64,000 nucleotides of DNA from a virus (IMGVR_UViG_3300023174_000104:1-64000); one strand, 5' to 3'. Counted from the stretch's first letter, positions 31,620 to 41,234 are shown. Program-made: numbers and translations. Notes: generated by a model from the sequence alone, not told the origin.

Positions 31620-32816
31620 ATGTCAAAAGTACTCTTAGAAAGCCGTTGGGACGAGACCAAAGAAGCTCTGTTAGAAGGCTTAAAAGGAACTCGCCGTTCA
31701 ACAATGGGTGTTATTTTAGAAAACACCAAAAAACAGTTACTAGCTGAATCTTCAGCCGGTACTACAACAGCTGGTAATATCGCTACACTAAACCGTGTGA
31801 TTCTTCCAGTTATCCGTCGTGTCATGCCAACCGTTATCGCTAACGAATTGGTAGGCGTTCAGCCAATGACAGGACCAGTTGGTCAAATTCACACTCTACG
31901 TGTTCGTTATGCTCAGTCATTAACAGACAACAGTGCGGCTCAAACTAGCGTTACAGCTGGTCAAGAAGCATTGAGTCCATTCTTGATTGCTCAAGCATAT
32001 TCACGCACTCCAAGTGCTGATGGAACATCTGCATATTATACTGCTAACGATACTGCTGCCCTAGAAGGCAACGGTGGTAAGCAAATCAGCGTACAAATTT
32101 TGCGTCAAGCTGTTGAAGCTAAATCACGTAAGTTACAAGCACGTTGGACATTTGAAGCGGCTCAAGACGCTCAAAGCCAACATGGTATTGACGTTGAAGC
32201 AGAAATCATGGCCGCGCTAGCACAAGAAATTACTGCTGAAATCGACCAAGAAATTCTATTGTCATTACGTACTCTAGCATCTACAGAGTTCACATACAAC
32301 CAAGCTACTGTATCTGGTACAGCTACATACGTTGGTGACGAACACGCTGCTCTAGCTGTTCTAATCAATCGTGTCGCTAACTTGATCGCACAACGCACAC
32401 GTCGTGGTGCTGGTAACTGGGCTGTCGTTTCTAGCGCCGCATTGACAGTATTGCAATCTGCAACTACTTCAGCTTTTGCTCGTACAACAGAAGGTACATT
32501 CGAAGCTCCAACTAACACTAAGTTCGTTGGTACATTGAATGGCGCAATGAGAGTTTTCGTTGACTCTTATGCTCCTGACACAACACCAGTACTGGTTGGC
32601 TACAAAGGTTCTTCAGAGACTGATGCAGCCGCATTCTATTGCCCATACATTCCATTGATGAGCAGTGGTGTTGTTCTAGATCCATCAACATTCGAACCAG
32701 TCGTATCATTTATGACTCGTTACGGGTACATAGAGCTTACTAATACTGCGTCATCTTTCGGTAACGCAGCCGATTATGTTGGTGAAATAGCCGTGCAAAA
32801 TCTTACTTTCCAATAA
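31620..32816 (+). CDS. 23: Major capsid protein gp23
   Basis: A 398-residue T4-type major capsid protein. The N-terminal ~43 residues form a helical scaffold-binding peptide that ends QLLAE before SSAGTTTAGNIATLNRV; cleavage after that Glu by gp21 is likely. The mature part contains VIRRVMPTVIANELVGVQPM, then GPVGQIHTLRVRYA, and ends in YVGEIAVQNLTF. These are the strongest signature stretches of the family. TTTAGGAG lies 9 nt before the ATG. No clear late promoter was found in the 29 nt before it, so transcription may come from upstream. A strong terminator follows. T4 gp23 is 521 residues; the shorter form is normal in cyanophage-like relatives. Confidence 0.96.
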   Translation: MSKVLLESRWDETKEALLEGLKGTRRSTMGVILENTKKQLLAESSAGTTTAGNIATLNRVILPVIRRVMPTVIANELVGVQPMTGPVGQIHTLRVRYAQSLTDNSAAQTSVTAGQEALSPFLIAQAYSRTPSADGTSAYYTANDTAALEGNGGKQISVQILRQAVEAKSRKLQARWTFEAAQDAQSQHGIDVEAEIMAALAQEITAEIDQEILLSLRTLASTEFTYNQATVSGTATYVGDEHAALAVLINRVANLIAQRTRRGAGNWAVVSSAALTVLQSATTSAFARTTEGTFEAPTNTKFVGTLNGAMRVFVDSYAPDTTPVLVGYKGSSETDAAAFYCPYIPLMSSGVVLDPSTFEPVVSFMTRYGYIELTNTASSFGNAADYVGEIAVQNLTFQ

Positions 32817-32842
32817 AATTTGGTTTGTTTATTTTGTTAAAC

Positions 32843-32868
32843 AAAAAGGGTACTTGGTACCCTTTTTT
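32843..32868 (+). terminator. Rho-independent terminator after gp23
   Basis: AAAAAGGGTAC, a TTG loop, then GTACCCTTTTTT: an 11-bp stem (with A/T flank) and a T tract, 26 bp after the gp23 stop. It fits the end of the head operon. Confidence 0.9.
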
Positions 32869-32882
32869 GTTGGCTATAGTTA
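32862..32882 (+). repeat. Left copy of a 21-bp direct repeat around an HNH gene
   Basis: The run CTTTTTTGTTGGCTAT plus five more bases recurs at 33724-33744 with one mismatch in 21. It includes the end of the gp23 terminator. Confidence 0.8.
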
Positions 32883-32912
32883 AGTAGTAGTGTATTATAT
32901 TGAATTAACAAA

Positions 32913-32920
32913 CATAAATA
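32913..32920 (+). promoter_or_regulatory. T4-type late promoter (CATAAATA), leaderless placement
   Basis: CATAAATA ends exactly 5 nt before the ATG of the HNH gene at 32926. No ribosome site precedes that ATG. Confidence 0.6.
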
Positions 32921-32925
32921 ATATT

Positions 32926-33672
32926 ATGAACAAATATGAAAAATGGTACGCTGCCATAACAAAACGAGGTCAACATAGACATATTGATGATTATACTGAA
33001 ATACATCATATACTTCCTGAATCATTAGGCGGACCAGACACTCCGGAAAACAAAACAACATTAACTGCAAGAGAACATTTCATATGTCATTGGTTATTAA
33101 CAAAGATATACAAAGACGGTGAAGCACATTGGAAAATGTTGAATGCTATTCGTATTATGCGAGCCGAAAACAAAAATCAACAACGATATTTTACTAAAAT
33201 AACCTCGAGGGTTTATTCTAATCTTAAAAAAGAATACTCACAGTTACAGAGTATTAAATTTTCAGGTTCTGGCAACGGTATGTATGGAAAAAATCATACA
33301 AAAGAAACTAAAAAAACAATAGGAGATGCTAATAGAGGTCGTACTCAACCAATGGAGGAAAAAATAAAACAAAAGTTAGCAATTACCGGAAGAAAACGAA
33401 ATCCTTTTACTGATGAATGGAAAGAAAAAATGTCGTCGGCTAAACAAGGAGAAAAGAATAATATGTTTGGAAAAAACCACACTGATGAAACTAAACAGAA
33501 ACAGCGTGAGAAAGCAACAGGAAGAAAACAATCACCTGAAACAGTTGCTAAAAAATCAGAAGCTATCAGAGGATTAAAGCGTGAAAAGAAACTATGTCCG
33601 CATTGTAATAACGAAGTAGCAGTCAATGGTTATGTAAGATGGCACGGTGACAATTGTAAGCAAAAAGCATAA
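32926..33672 (+). CDS. HNH homing endonuclease 4, with NUMOD3 repeats and C2HC finger
   Basis: The start MNKYEKWYAAITKRGQ at 32926 gives 248 residues. The HNH core is YTEIHHILPESLGG followed by REHFICHWLL. Two NUMOD3-like repeats follow (GNGMYGKNHTKETKK and NNMFGKNHTDETKQ), then basic helices. The C-terminus has a finger: CPHCN, then RWHGDNC, the same layout as in the enzymes at 20017, 48512 and 62490. It lies between gp23 and the six-repeat protein, flanked by direct repeats and by two terminators. Its late promoter motif sits 5 nt before the ATG, predicting a leaderless mRNA. Intergenic homing near gp23 would target one of the most conserved loci of such phages. Confidence 0.9.
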   Translation: MNKYEKWYAAITKRGQHRHIDDYTEIHHILPESLGGPDTPENKTTLTAREHFICHWLLTKIYKDGEAHWKMLNAIRIMRAENKNQQRYFTKITSRVYSNLKKEYSQLQSIKFSGSGNGMYGKNHTKETKKTIGDANRGRTQPMEEKIKQKLAITGRKRNPFTDEWKEKMSSAKQGEKNNMFGKNHTDETKQKQREKATGRKQSPETVAKKSEAIRGLKREKKLCPHCNNEVAVNGYVRWHGDNCKQKA

Positions 33673-33706
33673 ATACAATATCTCAACGGGATGGGAAGTT
33701 ACAATC

Positions 33707-33730
33707 AAGCACTCTTCGGGGTGCTTTTTT
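33707..33730 (+). terminator. Rho-independent terminator after HNH 4
   Basis: AAGCACTC, a TTCG tetraloop, then GGGTGCTT and a T tract. The T tract runs into the right direct repeat copy. Confidence 0.88.
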
Positions 33731-33744
33731 GTTGGCTATGGTTA
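33724..33744 (+). repeat. Right copy of the 21-bp direct repeat
   Basis: Matches 32862-32882 in 20 of 21 bases (one A/G difference). It overlaps the end of the second terminator. Confidence 0.8.
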
Positions 33745-33747
33745 TTT

Positions 33748-33755
33748 GATAAATA
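33748..33755 (+). promoter_or_regulatory. T4-type late promoter (GATAAATA)
   Basis: GATAAATA lies 19 nt before the ATG at 33775. AAAGGGTAAG in the leader is a weak ribosome site. Confidence 0.6.
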
Positions 33756-33774
33756 GAATAAAGGGTAAGATATT

Positions 33775-34725
33775 ATGAACTTAAGTGGTTTAACATTAAC
33801 AGGTGGGTTTAGTTACACTGCACCCCCTCCTCCCGGCACACAGAAAGCTATATTTGGATATGGAACTACCGGTACAGTAACTTCAATAACCAATCTAGTA
33901 TCAAACACGGGTGTTGTAGCGACAGATACCACAGGAGTAGGTACTGTAAGGCGACAACTTGCAGCCACAGGGTATGGTACAACTGGTCAGGCAATGTTTG
34001 GATATGGTATATTATCCGACGGTACAACATTTACGGCAATAACTAATCTTGTAAGTAATACAGGCGTAGTAGCAACTGATACTACAGGAGTAGGTACTGC
34101 TAGATGGCAACTTGCAGCCGCAGTTTACGGTAGTACCGGACAAGCAATATTTGGATATGGTGGAGATGGCACCGGTTATCTTTCTATAACTAATTTAGTA
34201 TCAAATACCGGTGCTGTAGCAACTGATACTACAGGAGTAGGTACTCAAAGATCAGCACTTGCGGCATCAGGATATGGAAATGATAAAGCTATTTTTGGTT
34301 ATGGTTTTGCTTCCGGAACAGCACAAGTATCAATGACCAACCTAGTAAGTAATACAGGCGTAGTAGCAACTGATACTACTGGAGTAGGTACTGCAAGAAG
34401 TCTTCTTGCGGCAGCAAGTTACGGTAATGATAAAGCTATATTTGGTTATGGTCAGGAATCCGGCGGGATCCGATCATCAATCACTAATAAAGTATCAAAC
34501 ACCGGTGTCGTTGCTACTGATACTACAGGTGTCGGTACTACTAGGGGTAATCTTGCAGCCGCTGGTTATGGAGGGGACAAAGCCATATTTGGATATGGGT
34601 ATGATGGTGCGGCATTAGCCGCAGTAACTAATCTTGTGTCTAATACAGGTGTGGTTGCCACAGATACTGCAAGTGTCGGTACTGCGAGACAGGGCCTTGC
34701 AGCCGCAGGGTATTCAACTAGTTAA
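33775..34725 (+). CDS. Six-repeat propeller-like structural protein (IFGYG type)
   Basis: A 316-residue protein with a short N-terminal segment (MNLSGLTLTGGFSY) and six repeats of about 45-50 residues. Each repeat runs AIFGYG, a variable 7-12 residues, TNLVSNTGVVATDTTGVGTARxxLAAxxYG. This spacing and the glycine/aromatic pattern resemble a Kelch-like or other beta-propeller with six blades. The variable parts cluster on one side of each repeat. Phage virions often use such proteins as fibre tips or decoration. It lies after gp23 and before the fibre block, with its own late promoter. Function is inferred from architecture; a similar but diverged six-repeat protein is at 58487-59470. Confidence 0.65.
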   Translation: MNLSGLTLTGGFSYTAPPPPGTQKAIFGYGTTGTVTSITNLVSNTGVVATDTTGVGTVRRQLAATGYGTTGQAMFGYGILSDGTTFTAITNLVSNTGVVATDTTGVGTARWQLAAAVYGSTGQAIFGYGGDGTGYLSITNLVSNTGAVATDTTGVGTQRSALAASGYGNDKAIFGYGFASGTAQVSMTNLVSNTGVVATDTTGVGTARSLLAAASYGNDKAIFGYGQESGGIRSSITNKVSNTGVVATDTTGVGTTRGNLAAAGYGGDKAIFGYGYDGAALAAVTNLVSNTGVVATDTASVGTARQGLAAAGYSTS

Positions 34726-34773
34726 TAAAAATTTGTAATATAACACTACCTAAACTTATAAAATATTGATAAT

Positions 34774-35718
34774 TTATAAAGTATAGTCAGTATCAACCGT
34801 TATATCCAATATACTTCTACGTTTTTCTTTTAATTTTTTTTGATGCAATCTATTACAATTAGCACATAGTGTTTTTAAATTACTTTTTTCTTTATTCTTA
34901 TTATCACCGTCTTTATACACTATATCAAGTTGACATTTATCTTCAGGTATAAAACTACATTTTTCACATTTGTTCTTTTTATGTAATAGATAACCATGTT
35001 TTGGATTGTATGCGGCTTTACTACATGTAACACAGTATTTGTGCCATTTAATAAACCCATGTTTACTTTTACCATTACTTTTTGATAATGATACTTTGCA
35101 ATGTTCACATAAAGGTCTAGTGGGCTGTTTAGTAATCACTATACCTGAAGTTCTTGCTAGTATTTTTTGCTTTTTAATTTTTTCTTTTTCGTCTATCTTT
35201 TTCTGTTTTTGTATAGCTTTATTTCGTATTTTTTCTTTTTTCTTTTCTTCCTGTCGTTGTAATGTTAATAATCTTCTTTCATTTTTCTTATCTAAAAAAA
35301 CTTTATCCTTTTCAGTTAATAGTCCATTTTCAATGCGACTATTACGAAGTTTTATAGTATCTTTCATTTTTTCTACAGCTTCTGTAGTAAGTTTTTGTCC
35401 TTTTTTTCGTCCTGGACCTTTGTGACCACCTGGTGCAATATTCCATCCTATATCAATACTAGGTCTTAACTCTGCTTCACGTAGATAGCAAGTATTTTCT
35501 TTATCAGTTAGTATTACTTCTTTGATAATATTTTCCCAACCGTATTTTTTAATAGCATTTACTAAATGTATATTTTTATGCTTATTGGTTTGTACTTGAG
35601 TTATATGAGACCTCATTCGTACATTAAAGTTTTTTGTCACACCAATATAACCATCTGTAGATGGATCTGTGTGTTCTGGTAATCTTATCCAGTATAATAG
35701 TGCAATATCTTTTTTCAT
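34774..35718 (-). CDS. GIY-YIG homing endonuclease fused to a degenerate HNH domain
   Basis: ATG 35718 gives 314 residues. The N-terminal domain is GIY-YIG: LLYWIRLPEHTDPSTDGYIG, then VRMRSHI (catalytic Arg), EAELRP (Glu) and GWNIAPGG. After a Lys/Glu-rich helix comes a Cys-rich C-terminal half with CEHC, CVTC and CEKC pairs and an HNH-like end: CQLDIVYKDGD, SNLKTLCANCNRLHQK. In the canonical HNH the motif would read DHxDGN; here Val-Tyr replaces Asp-His, so the catalytic His is missing and the domain probably only binds DNA or zinc. It is on the minus strand between the six-repeat protein and the first giant fibre. TATAAATA precedes the ATG by 5 nt, as in leaderless genes. Confidence 0.85.
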   Translation of the reverse strand: MKKDIALLYWIRLPEHTDPSTDGYIGVTKNFNVRMRSHITQVQTNKHKNIHLVNAIKKYGWENIIKEVILTDKENTCYLREAELRPSIDIGWNIAPGGHKGPGRKKGQKLTTEAVEKMKDTIKLRNSRIENGLLTEKDKVFLDKKNERRLLTLQRQEEKKKEKIRNKAIQKQKKIDEKEKIKKQKILARTSGIVITKQPTRPLCEHCKVSLSKSNGKSKHGFIKWHKYCVTCSKAAYNPKHGYLLHKKNKCEKCSFIPEDKCQLDIVYKDGDNKNKEKSNLKTLCANCNRLHQKKLKEKRRSILDITVDTDYTL

Positions 35719-35723
35719 GCATA

Positions 35724-35731
35724 TATTTATA
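35724..35731 (-). promoter_or_regulatory. T4-type late promoter (exact TATAAATA), leaderless placement
   Basis: An exact T4 consensus TATAAATA ends 5 nt before the ATG at 35718. Confidence 0.65.
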
Positions 35732-35803
35732 ATAAAAAAGATTTTTTGAGTGCTTTTACTCAACATAAAATGGTGTTTTATGGAATACTTCTTTTATTTT
35801 TTT

Positions 35804-35811
35804 GATAAATA
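35804..35811 (+). promoter_or_regulatory. T4-type late promoter (GATAAATA) for the fibre block
   Basis: GATAAATA lies 27 nt before the ATG at 35839. TTCAGGAT in the leader is a ribosome site. Confidence 0.6.
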
Positions 35812-35838
35812 TATTATAACAATTTTTCAGGATATTAC

Positions 35839-38800
35839 ATGGCAGCAGATGAATTTAATTCGTTAGGTGGGTACTCGGTAAATATACCACCTATTACCGT
35901 AATTGATGAAAACGGTAATGTAGTTACAAACGTATTAGCTCCTGCAGGTAATGTTGCTGTGGCAAGAATTTATGCCGCAAATTACTTTTATGCCAATGGT
36001 GTACCATTCAATGCAGGTGGTAATCCATACGGTCCAAACGATAGTGTTCAGTTTAATAGTAATGGTGCATTTGATGGTAGTGCAAATTTCACATTTAATA
36101 ATATTACTCAATTATTAACTGTTCCTAGTATAAATGTCTCTGGTTTAAGTAATTTAGGTAATATAGGAAATATTACCATTACAGGTGGCACTGCAGGATA
36201 TCTGTTAACCACTAGTGGCAATGGTGTGTTAAATTGGACACCTCCTAGTACTGGTTCTGCTATTAGTAATGGTACAAGTAATTTAAATATTACTACAGTT
36301 AACGGTAATATAGTTGCAGGTATTAATGGTGTAGCAAATGTATTTTCTATAACTAGTGAAGGTGCTATAACGTCCGGTAATGTAATTGCTGGTAATGTTA
36401 AAACTGACAACTTGTTGTATGCTAACGGTGATCCATATGTATTTACGACTAATGCTGCCGGTAGTAACACCCAAGTTCAATTCAATAACAATAATGCATT
36501 TAGTGCTAGTGCTAATTTTACTTTTGATAATACTACTAATACATTATCAGTAACAAATATAATATCAAATGGTGCTGGTTTATCAAATATTACTGGTGCA
36601 AATGTTACTGGTCAAGTTGATTATGCAGCCATAGCTAATAGTGTAGATGTAGCCAATGTAGTAGGTATAGGTAATATAGCTACCATAAATTTAGATGGTA
36701 ACGTTAGTAACATTTTACGTGGTGACGGTACTTGGGGAGCAGAAGCCGGCAATTTAAATGCAAATTTTGCAAATTTTGCTGGCAATGTAACAGTAAGTTC
36801 TCAGCCAAATATCACAAGTCTTGGTACACTTGTTAGTTTAACTGTTGCAGGTAATGCAAATATAACTGGAAATTTAGCAACTCAAGGTACTATAGTATCT
36901 AATGCTAATATAACCGGTGCTAATTTAATAACTAGTAATGGAATTTATGCGAACACCGCTACTATTACTGCTAATCTTACATCAGGTAATGCTAATTTAG
37001 GTAACTTGGCTACTGCTAATTACATAAATGTATCACAACAGTTTAATGGTAATGTTGCCAACTTTAGCGGTAATGTAACATCATTAAATGCTAATTTAGG
37101 TAACTTGGCTACTGCTAATTACATAAATGTATCACAACAGTTTAATGGTAATGTTGCCAACTTTAGCGGTAATATAACAGCATTAAATGCTAATTTAGGT
37201 AATCTAGTTACTGCTAATTATGTAAACGTTTCAAGTAATACAATAACAAATAATTTAACTGTTAATTTAGCGTTAAGTGGTAATACAGCCAATTTCACTG
37301 GTAACATAACAGCATTAAATGCTAATTTAGGTAATCTAGTTACAGCCAATTATGTAAACGTATCACAACAACTTAATGGTAATACAGCCAACTTCACCGG
37401 CAACATAACAGCATTAAATGCTAATTTAGGTAACTTGGCTACTGCCAATTATGTAAACGTATCAAGTAATACAATAACAAATAATTTAACTGTTAATTTA
37501 GCGTTAAGTGGTAATACGGCTAACTTTATTGGTAATTTAAATGCAGGTAATTTAAGCACAGCTGGCACTGGCAATATTACAATGTTTGGCGGAAATATCA
37601 ATGGTGCTAATGTAATTACTGCTAATATTTTTAGTGGCAATCTATCAGCAACAACTGCCGAAATTTCTGGCAACACAACAACAAATAATCTAACCGTTAA
37701 TTCACACATTTCAGCTAATACTGCTAATTTCAGTGGTAACTTAACAGCATTAAATGCTAATTTGGGTAACTTAGCTACTGCTAATTACATAAACGTATCA
37801 CAACAGCTTAATGGTAATGTTGCTAATTTCAGTGGTAACTTAACAGCATTAAATGCTAATTTGGGTAACTTAGCTACTGCTAATTATGTAAATGTATCAA
37901 GTAATCTAATTGTTAGTAATTTAACAGTTAATTTAGAGTTAAGTGGTAATACAGCCAACTTCACTGGTAACGTAACATCTTTAAATGCTAATTTGGGTAA
38001 TCTAGTTACAGCCAATTATGTAAACGTTTCAAGTAATACAATAACGAATAACTTAACTGTTAATTTAGAGTTAAGTGGTAACACAGCTAACTTCAGTGGC
38101 AACATAACATCATTAAATGCTACCTTAGGTAATCTAGCTACTGCTAATTATGTAAATGTATCACAGCAACTTAATGGTAATGTTGCTAATTTCAGTGGCA
38201 ACGTAACATCATTAAATGCTAACTTAGGTAATCTAGCTACTGTTAATTTTATACAAACCAATGAGATATTTAATGGAAATAGTAATGTTAGAATAGCTCC
38301 AAATGGTAATGTAACAGTTTCTGTTACTGGCACAACAAATGTATATACTTTAAGTAATGTAGGTGCAAACATTGTTGGTTATGTGTCAGCGAACGGCAAC
38401 GGAACATTTGGTGCATTATATTCAAATACGTTAACATCTCAGGCTGGCAATATAACAATATATGCCGCACCGGGAAATAACTATGTTGAACTACGTCCTT
38501 CTGGCAATGGTCATGTAGATGTTGCCAATTATAGAATTCAAAATTTAGGGACGCCTGTTACTAGTACAGATGCCGCAACAAAACAATATGTTGATGATGT
38601 TGCTCAAGGTTTAAACATACATGATGCCTGTCAGGCAGCAACATCAACAACTTTGAATATAATTACTAGTGGTACTGTTGCATATAATAATGGTGCTAGT
38701 GGAGTAGGTGCAAACTTAGTAACAACTGGATCATTTAATTTAATAGATGGAGTAAATGTACAAACTAGTGGAACACGTATTTTAGTTAAAAATGAAGCTA

Positions 38801-41232
38801 ATGCAGTATGGAATGGTATCTATACTTGGGCAAATAGTACAACAATTGTTCGTGCAACTGATTTTAATAGTGTACCAGAAGTAGAAGCAGGTGATTTTAC
38901 TTTCATAACCGGTGGCACACTTTATGATAATACGGGTTGGGTACAAACATCTGTTGTAGTTACTATTGGCACTGATCCAATTGAATTTACACAATTCAGT
39001 GGTGCTGGTACTTATCAAGCAGGTAGTGGTTTAACGTTAACGGGTACAGTATTCAGTGTAAATGTTGATAATGTCACTACTGAAATTGCAGGAGGTAATG
39101 TAGTAGTTAAAGCAAATGCACAACTAACTACTCCTAATATTGGCGCCGCAACTGGTACTAGTATAAATTTAACTGGTAATGTATTAGCAAATAACATAAA
39201 CGCCAATACCAAAATAACATCTTTTGATATAGGTGTTTCTAACAATATTGTTACATCTAATGCAACAATAAACCTTGAGTTGTCAGGTAATACTGCAAAT
39301 TTTACCGGTAATATAAAATCATTAAATGCTAATCTTGGTAATTTGGCTATAGCTAATTACTTTCAAGGTGATGGTAGCTTACTTACAAATGTTTCTGCTA
39401 CTGGAAGTCTGTCAAACGGTACATCAAATGTTAGTATTCCGTCTGTTAATGGTAATGTAAATATAAGTGTTAATGGTAATGCGAATATATTAACTGTGAC
39501 CGGTACAGGTGCAAATTTAACAGGAACATTGAATGTTACCGGATTAGTAACTATACCAAATACAGCAGGTGGCGCAACTGATATAGCACTAGGTAATCCT
39601 ACTCAAGGTAATCTAATTAGTAATGCTGTAACTTTAACAAACTCATCATCTGTGTCAAATGCAATAGCTCAATTAAATGTAGTATTAGGAAAATTAGTTC
39701 CTCCTTCTCCCCCAACGTTCCCCGCTAGTCAATCAATTGCTATCAGTACTTTGTCAACATATCGTATGGCAAACTTCACTCAAACTGATAATACACCCGG
39801 AGCTAATAAATCAGTAGCCGGTGGTACAACAGTAACTAATGTTCGTAGAGCCAGTTCTTATGTCACTGGTAACATCACAGTAGCAGGTCCAGGAGACACT
39901 GGAACAATAACAGCATTTTTAAATGGTGCAGATGCAGGTAATAGAACACTTACAAGTAGTTTAAATGGTAACGGAACTTATAGTAATTTGGTTATATTTA
40001 ATAACTATGATTATAATGTTGCTAATGCAAATATTGCAGCCGGCTTTTGGAGCGTATTCTCCTCAAGAGCCGCAGGCACTGTAACCGAGGGTTGGAATGA
40101 AGTTTATATTGCTGATAGTGCGGCAAGTAATACAAATACTGCAAATTGGTATTATGATTCTAGTGCACCGGGAACTCCTTCTTTTAGTTCATTAACTATA
40201 TCTCCACCTGTATCACCAAGTTATACATATTCAAGTACAGTTCCTCATTATACCAACACAAACATATTCACGTTAACAGCTAATGTTAATAAATTAAGTG
40301 GTAATATGTATCCAACAAGTGATACGTTTGTTACAGGTACATCAGGTGGAGCATTTGGTACACCAAGTAGTGTAACATACTCGGCAGCGGGAGTAACAAC
40401 TCCATTAGCACAAAACTTATATGTAAGTTCTGGTAATGCTTCTATATCAACTACTGCAACTATTATATCTGGATTTGGTGCAAGTAGTACTGGTCCTTCA
40501 TTATCATCAAACAACAGCTATAACTCTGCTACACAAGCATTTACATCAACTTTGGCTGCAAATGTATTGTACAAAACAGGTACTGTTAGTTCTGCATCAA
40601 CGATTGAAGAAGCAAATGTATTTGTTGGATCAACTATTGGTACTGGATCTGGTTTAGCATTTAGAATTATTAATCCAGGTAGTGCTGACACTCCGGTATA
40701 TACTGCAAGTGCAGCCGCTTTTAATAGTCAATCAAGTACATTACAAACATATGATTCAACTGTTGTTGCTAATATATTAAAGCATGACCAAACAAATTAT
40801 AGTACTGGATATTTACCGTTAGGACCTAATTTAAGTTCCGGACGTACTGGTTCACAGTATTTTACTTTTAAAATTATTAGAACATCTGTTTCTAAATTTG
40901 ATATTAAGTGGACTGGTACTATTGCAGGATTATGGATAGCATTACCGGGAAGTGTTATTGATAGTACAAGTAGTGCAAATGGATGGATTGATATGAGTAT
41001 AGCATATGCCGGAGCAGGTATACCAGGGGTGAATAGCCCAGGTAATGGTAGTAATGGTTGTGCCTTGGGGGGAGTAGCCCCGTTAAATAGTGCCCAAACT
41101 AATAAATCAGTAACAGCAACATTTGGTACAGTAAGTAGCTCTAGTACAGCAACTAGTGAAATTTACATACGTATTAAGTTAACAAGTGGGCAATCAGTGA
41201 CCGCTCTTTCTTTACAGACTGCGAGTAACTAA
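35839..41232 (+). CDS. Giant repetitive tail fibre 1
   Basis: A 1797-residue fibre. After a short N-terminal domain (MAADEFNSLGGYSV) comes a long array of ~33-residue repeats built on GNTANFTGN, LNANLGNLATANYVNVS and NLTVNLALS (about residues 60-880). A cassette follows at about 905-1075 (DAATKQYVDDVAQGLN onward). The last ~500 residues are non-repetitive: Ser/Thr/Asn-rich with a strand-rich end (GYLPLGPNLSSGRTGSQYF, SNGCALGGVAPLN), probably the receptor-binding tip. Each repeat probably adds a beta segment to a trimeric shaft. It is the first gene of the fibre block and is followed by a second fibre 2 nt later. Proteins of this composition are common in T4-like phages of aquatic bacteria; receptor is unknown. 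Confidence 0.82.
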   Translation: MAADEFNSLGGYSVNIPPITVIDENGNVVTNVLAPAGNVAVARIYAANYFYANGVPFNAGGNPYGPNDSVQFNSNGAFDGSANFTFNNITQLLTVPSINVSGLSNLGNIGNITITGGTAGYLLTTSGNGVLNWTPPSTGSAISNGTSNLNITTVNGNIVAGINGVANVFSITSEGAITSGNVIAGNVKTDNLLYANGDPYVFTTNAAGSNTQVQFNNNNAFSASANFTFDNTTNTLSVTNIISNGAGLSNITGANVTGQVDYAAIANSVDVANVVGIGNIATINLDGNVSNILRGDGTWGAEAGNLNANFANFAGNVTVSSQPNITSLGTLVSLTVAGNANITGNLATQGTIVSNANITGANLITSNGIYANTATITANLTSGNANLGNLATANYINVSQQFNGNVANFSGNVTSLNANLGNLATANYINVSQQFNGNVANFSGNITALNANLGNLVTANYVNVSSNTITNNLTVNLALSGNTANFTGNITALNANLGNLVTANYVNVSQQLNGNTANFTGNITALNANLGNLATANYVNVSSNTITNNLTVNLALSGNTANFIGNLNAGNLSTAGTGNITMFGGNINGANVITANIFSGNLSATTAEISGNTTTNNLTVNSHISANTANFSGNLTALNANLGNLATANYINVSQQLNGNVANFSGNLTALNANLGNLATANYVNVSSNLIVSNLTVNLELSGNTANFTGNVTSLNANLGNLVTANYVNVSSNTITNNLTVNLELSGNTANFSGNITSLNATLGNLATANYVNVSQQLNGNVANFSGNVTSLNANLGNLATVNFIQTNEIFNGNSNVRIAPNGNVTVSVTGTTNVYTLSNVGANIVGYVSANGNGTFGALYSNTLTSQAGNITIYAAPGNNYVELRPSGNGHVDVANYRIQNLGTPVTSTDAATKQYVDDVAQGLNIHDACQAATSTTLNIITSGTVAYNNGASGVGANLVTTGSFNLIDGVNVQTSGTRILVKNEANAVWNGIYTWANSTTIVRATDFNSVPEVEAGDFTFITGGTLYDNTGWVQTSVVVTIGTDPIEFTQFSGAGTYQAGSGLTLTGTVFSVNVDNVTTEIAGGNVVVKANAQLTTPNIGAATGTSINLTGNVLANNINANTKITSFDIGVSNNIVTSNATINLELSGNTANFTGNIKSLNANLGNLAIANYFQGDGSLLTNVSATGSLSNGTSNVSIPSVNGNVNISVNGNANILTVTGTGANLTGTLNVTGLVTIPNTAGGATDIALGNPTQGNLISNAVTLTNSSSVSNAIAQLNVVLGKLVPPSPPTFPASQSIAISTLSTYRMANFTQTDNTPGANKSVAGGTTVTNVRRASSYVTGNITVAGPGDTGTITAFLNGADAGNRTLTSSLNGNGTYSNLVIFNNYDYNVANANIAAGFWSVFSSRAAGTVTEGWNEVYIADSAASNTNTANWYYDSSAPGTPSFSSLTISPPVSPSYTYSSTVPHYTNTNIFTLTANVNKLSGNMYPTSDTFVTGTSGGAFGTPSSVTYSAAGVTTPLAQNLYVSSGNASISTTATIISGFGASSTGPSLSSNNSYNSATQAFTSTLAANVLYKTGTVSSASTIEEANVFVGSTIGTGSGLAFRIINPGSADTPVYTASAAAFNSQSSTLQTYDSTVVANILKHDQTNYSTGYLPLGPNLSSGRTGSQYFTFKIIRTSVSKFDIKWTGTIAGLWIALPGSVIDSTSSANGWIDMSIAYAGAGIPGVNSPGNGSNGCALGGVAPLNSAQTNKSVTATFGTVSSSSTATSEIYIRIKLTSGQSVTALSLQTASN
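36991..37188 (+). repeat. 99-bp tandem duplication in fibre 1
   Basis: Two 99-bp units (33 codons each), starting at 36991 and 37090, are identical for their first ~84 bp and differ at two bases after that. Similar, more diverged units continue to about 38250. Near-identity marks the pair as a recent expansion. Confidence 0.85.
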
Positions 41233-41234
41233 TT

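Noticed and set aside
35719-35766. Earlier start of the GIY-YIG/HNH gene
   Set aside because: The extension crosses the TATAAATA promoter motif; the ATG at 35718 is where GIY-YIG homology begins.
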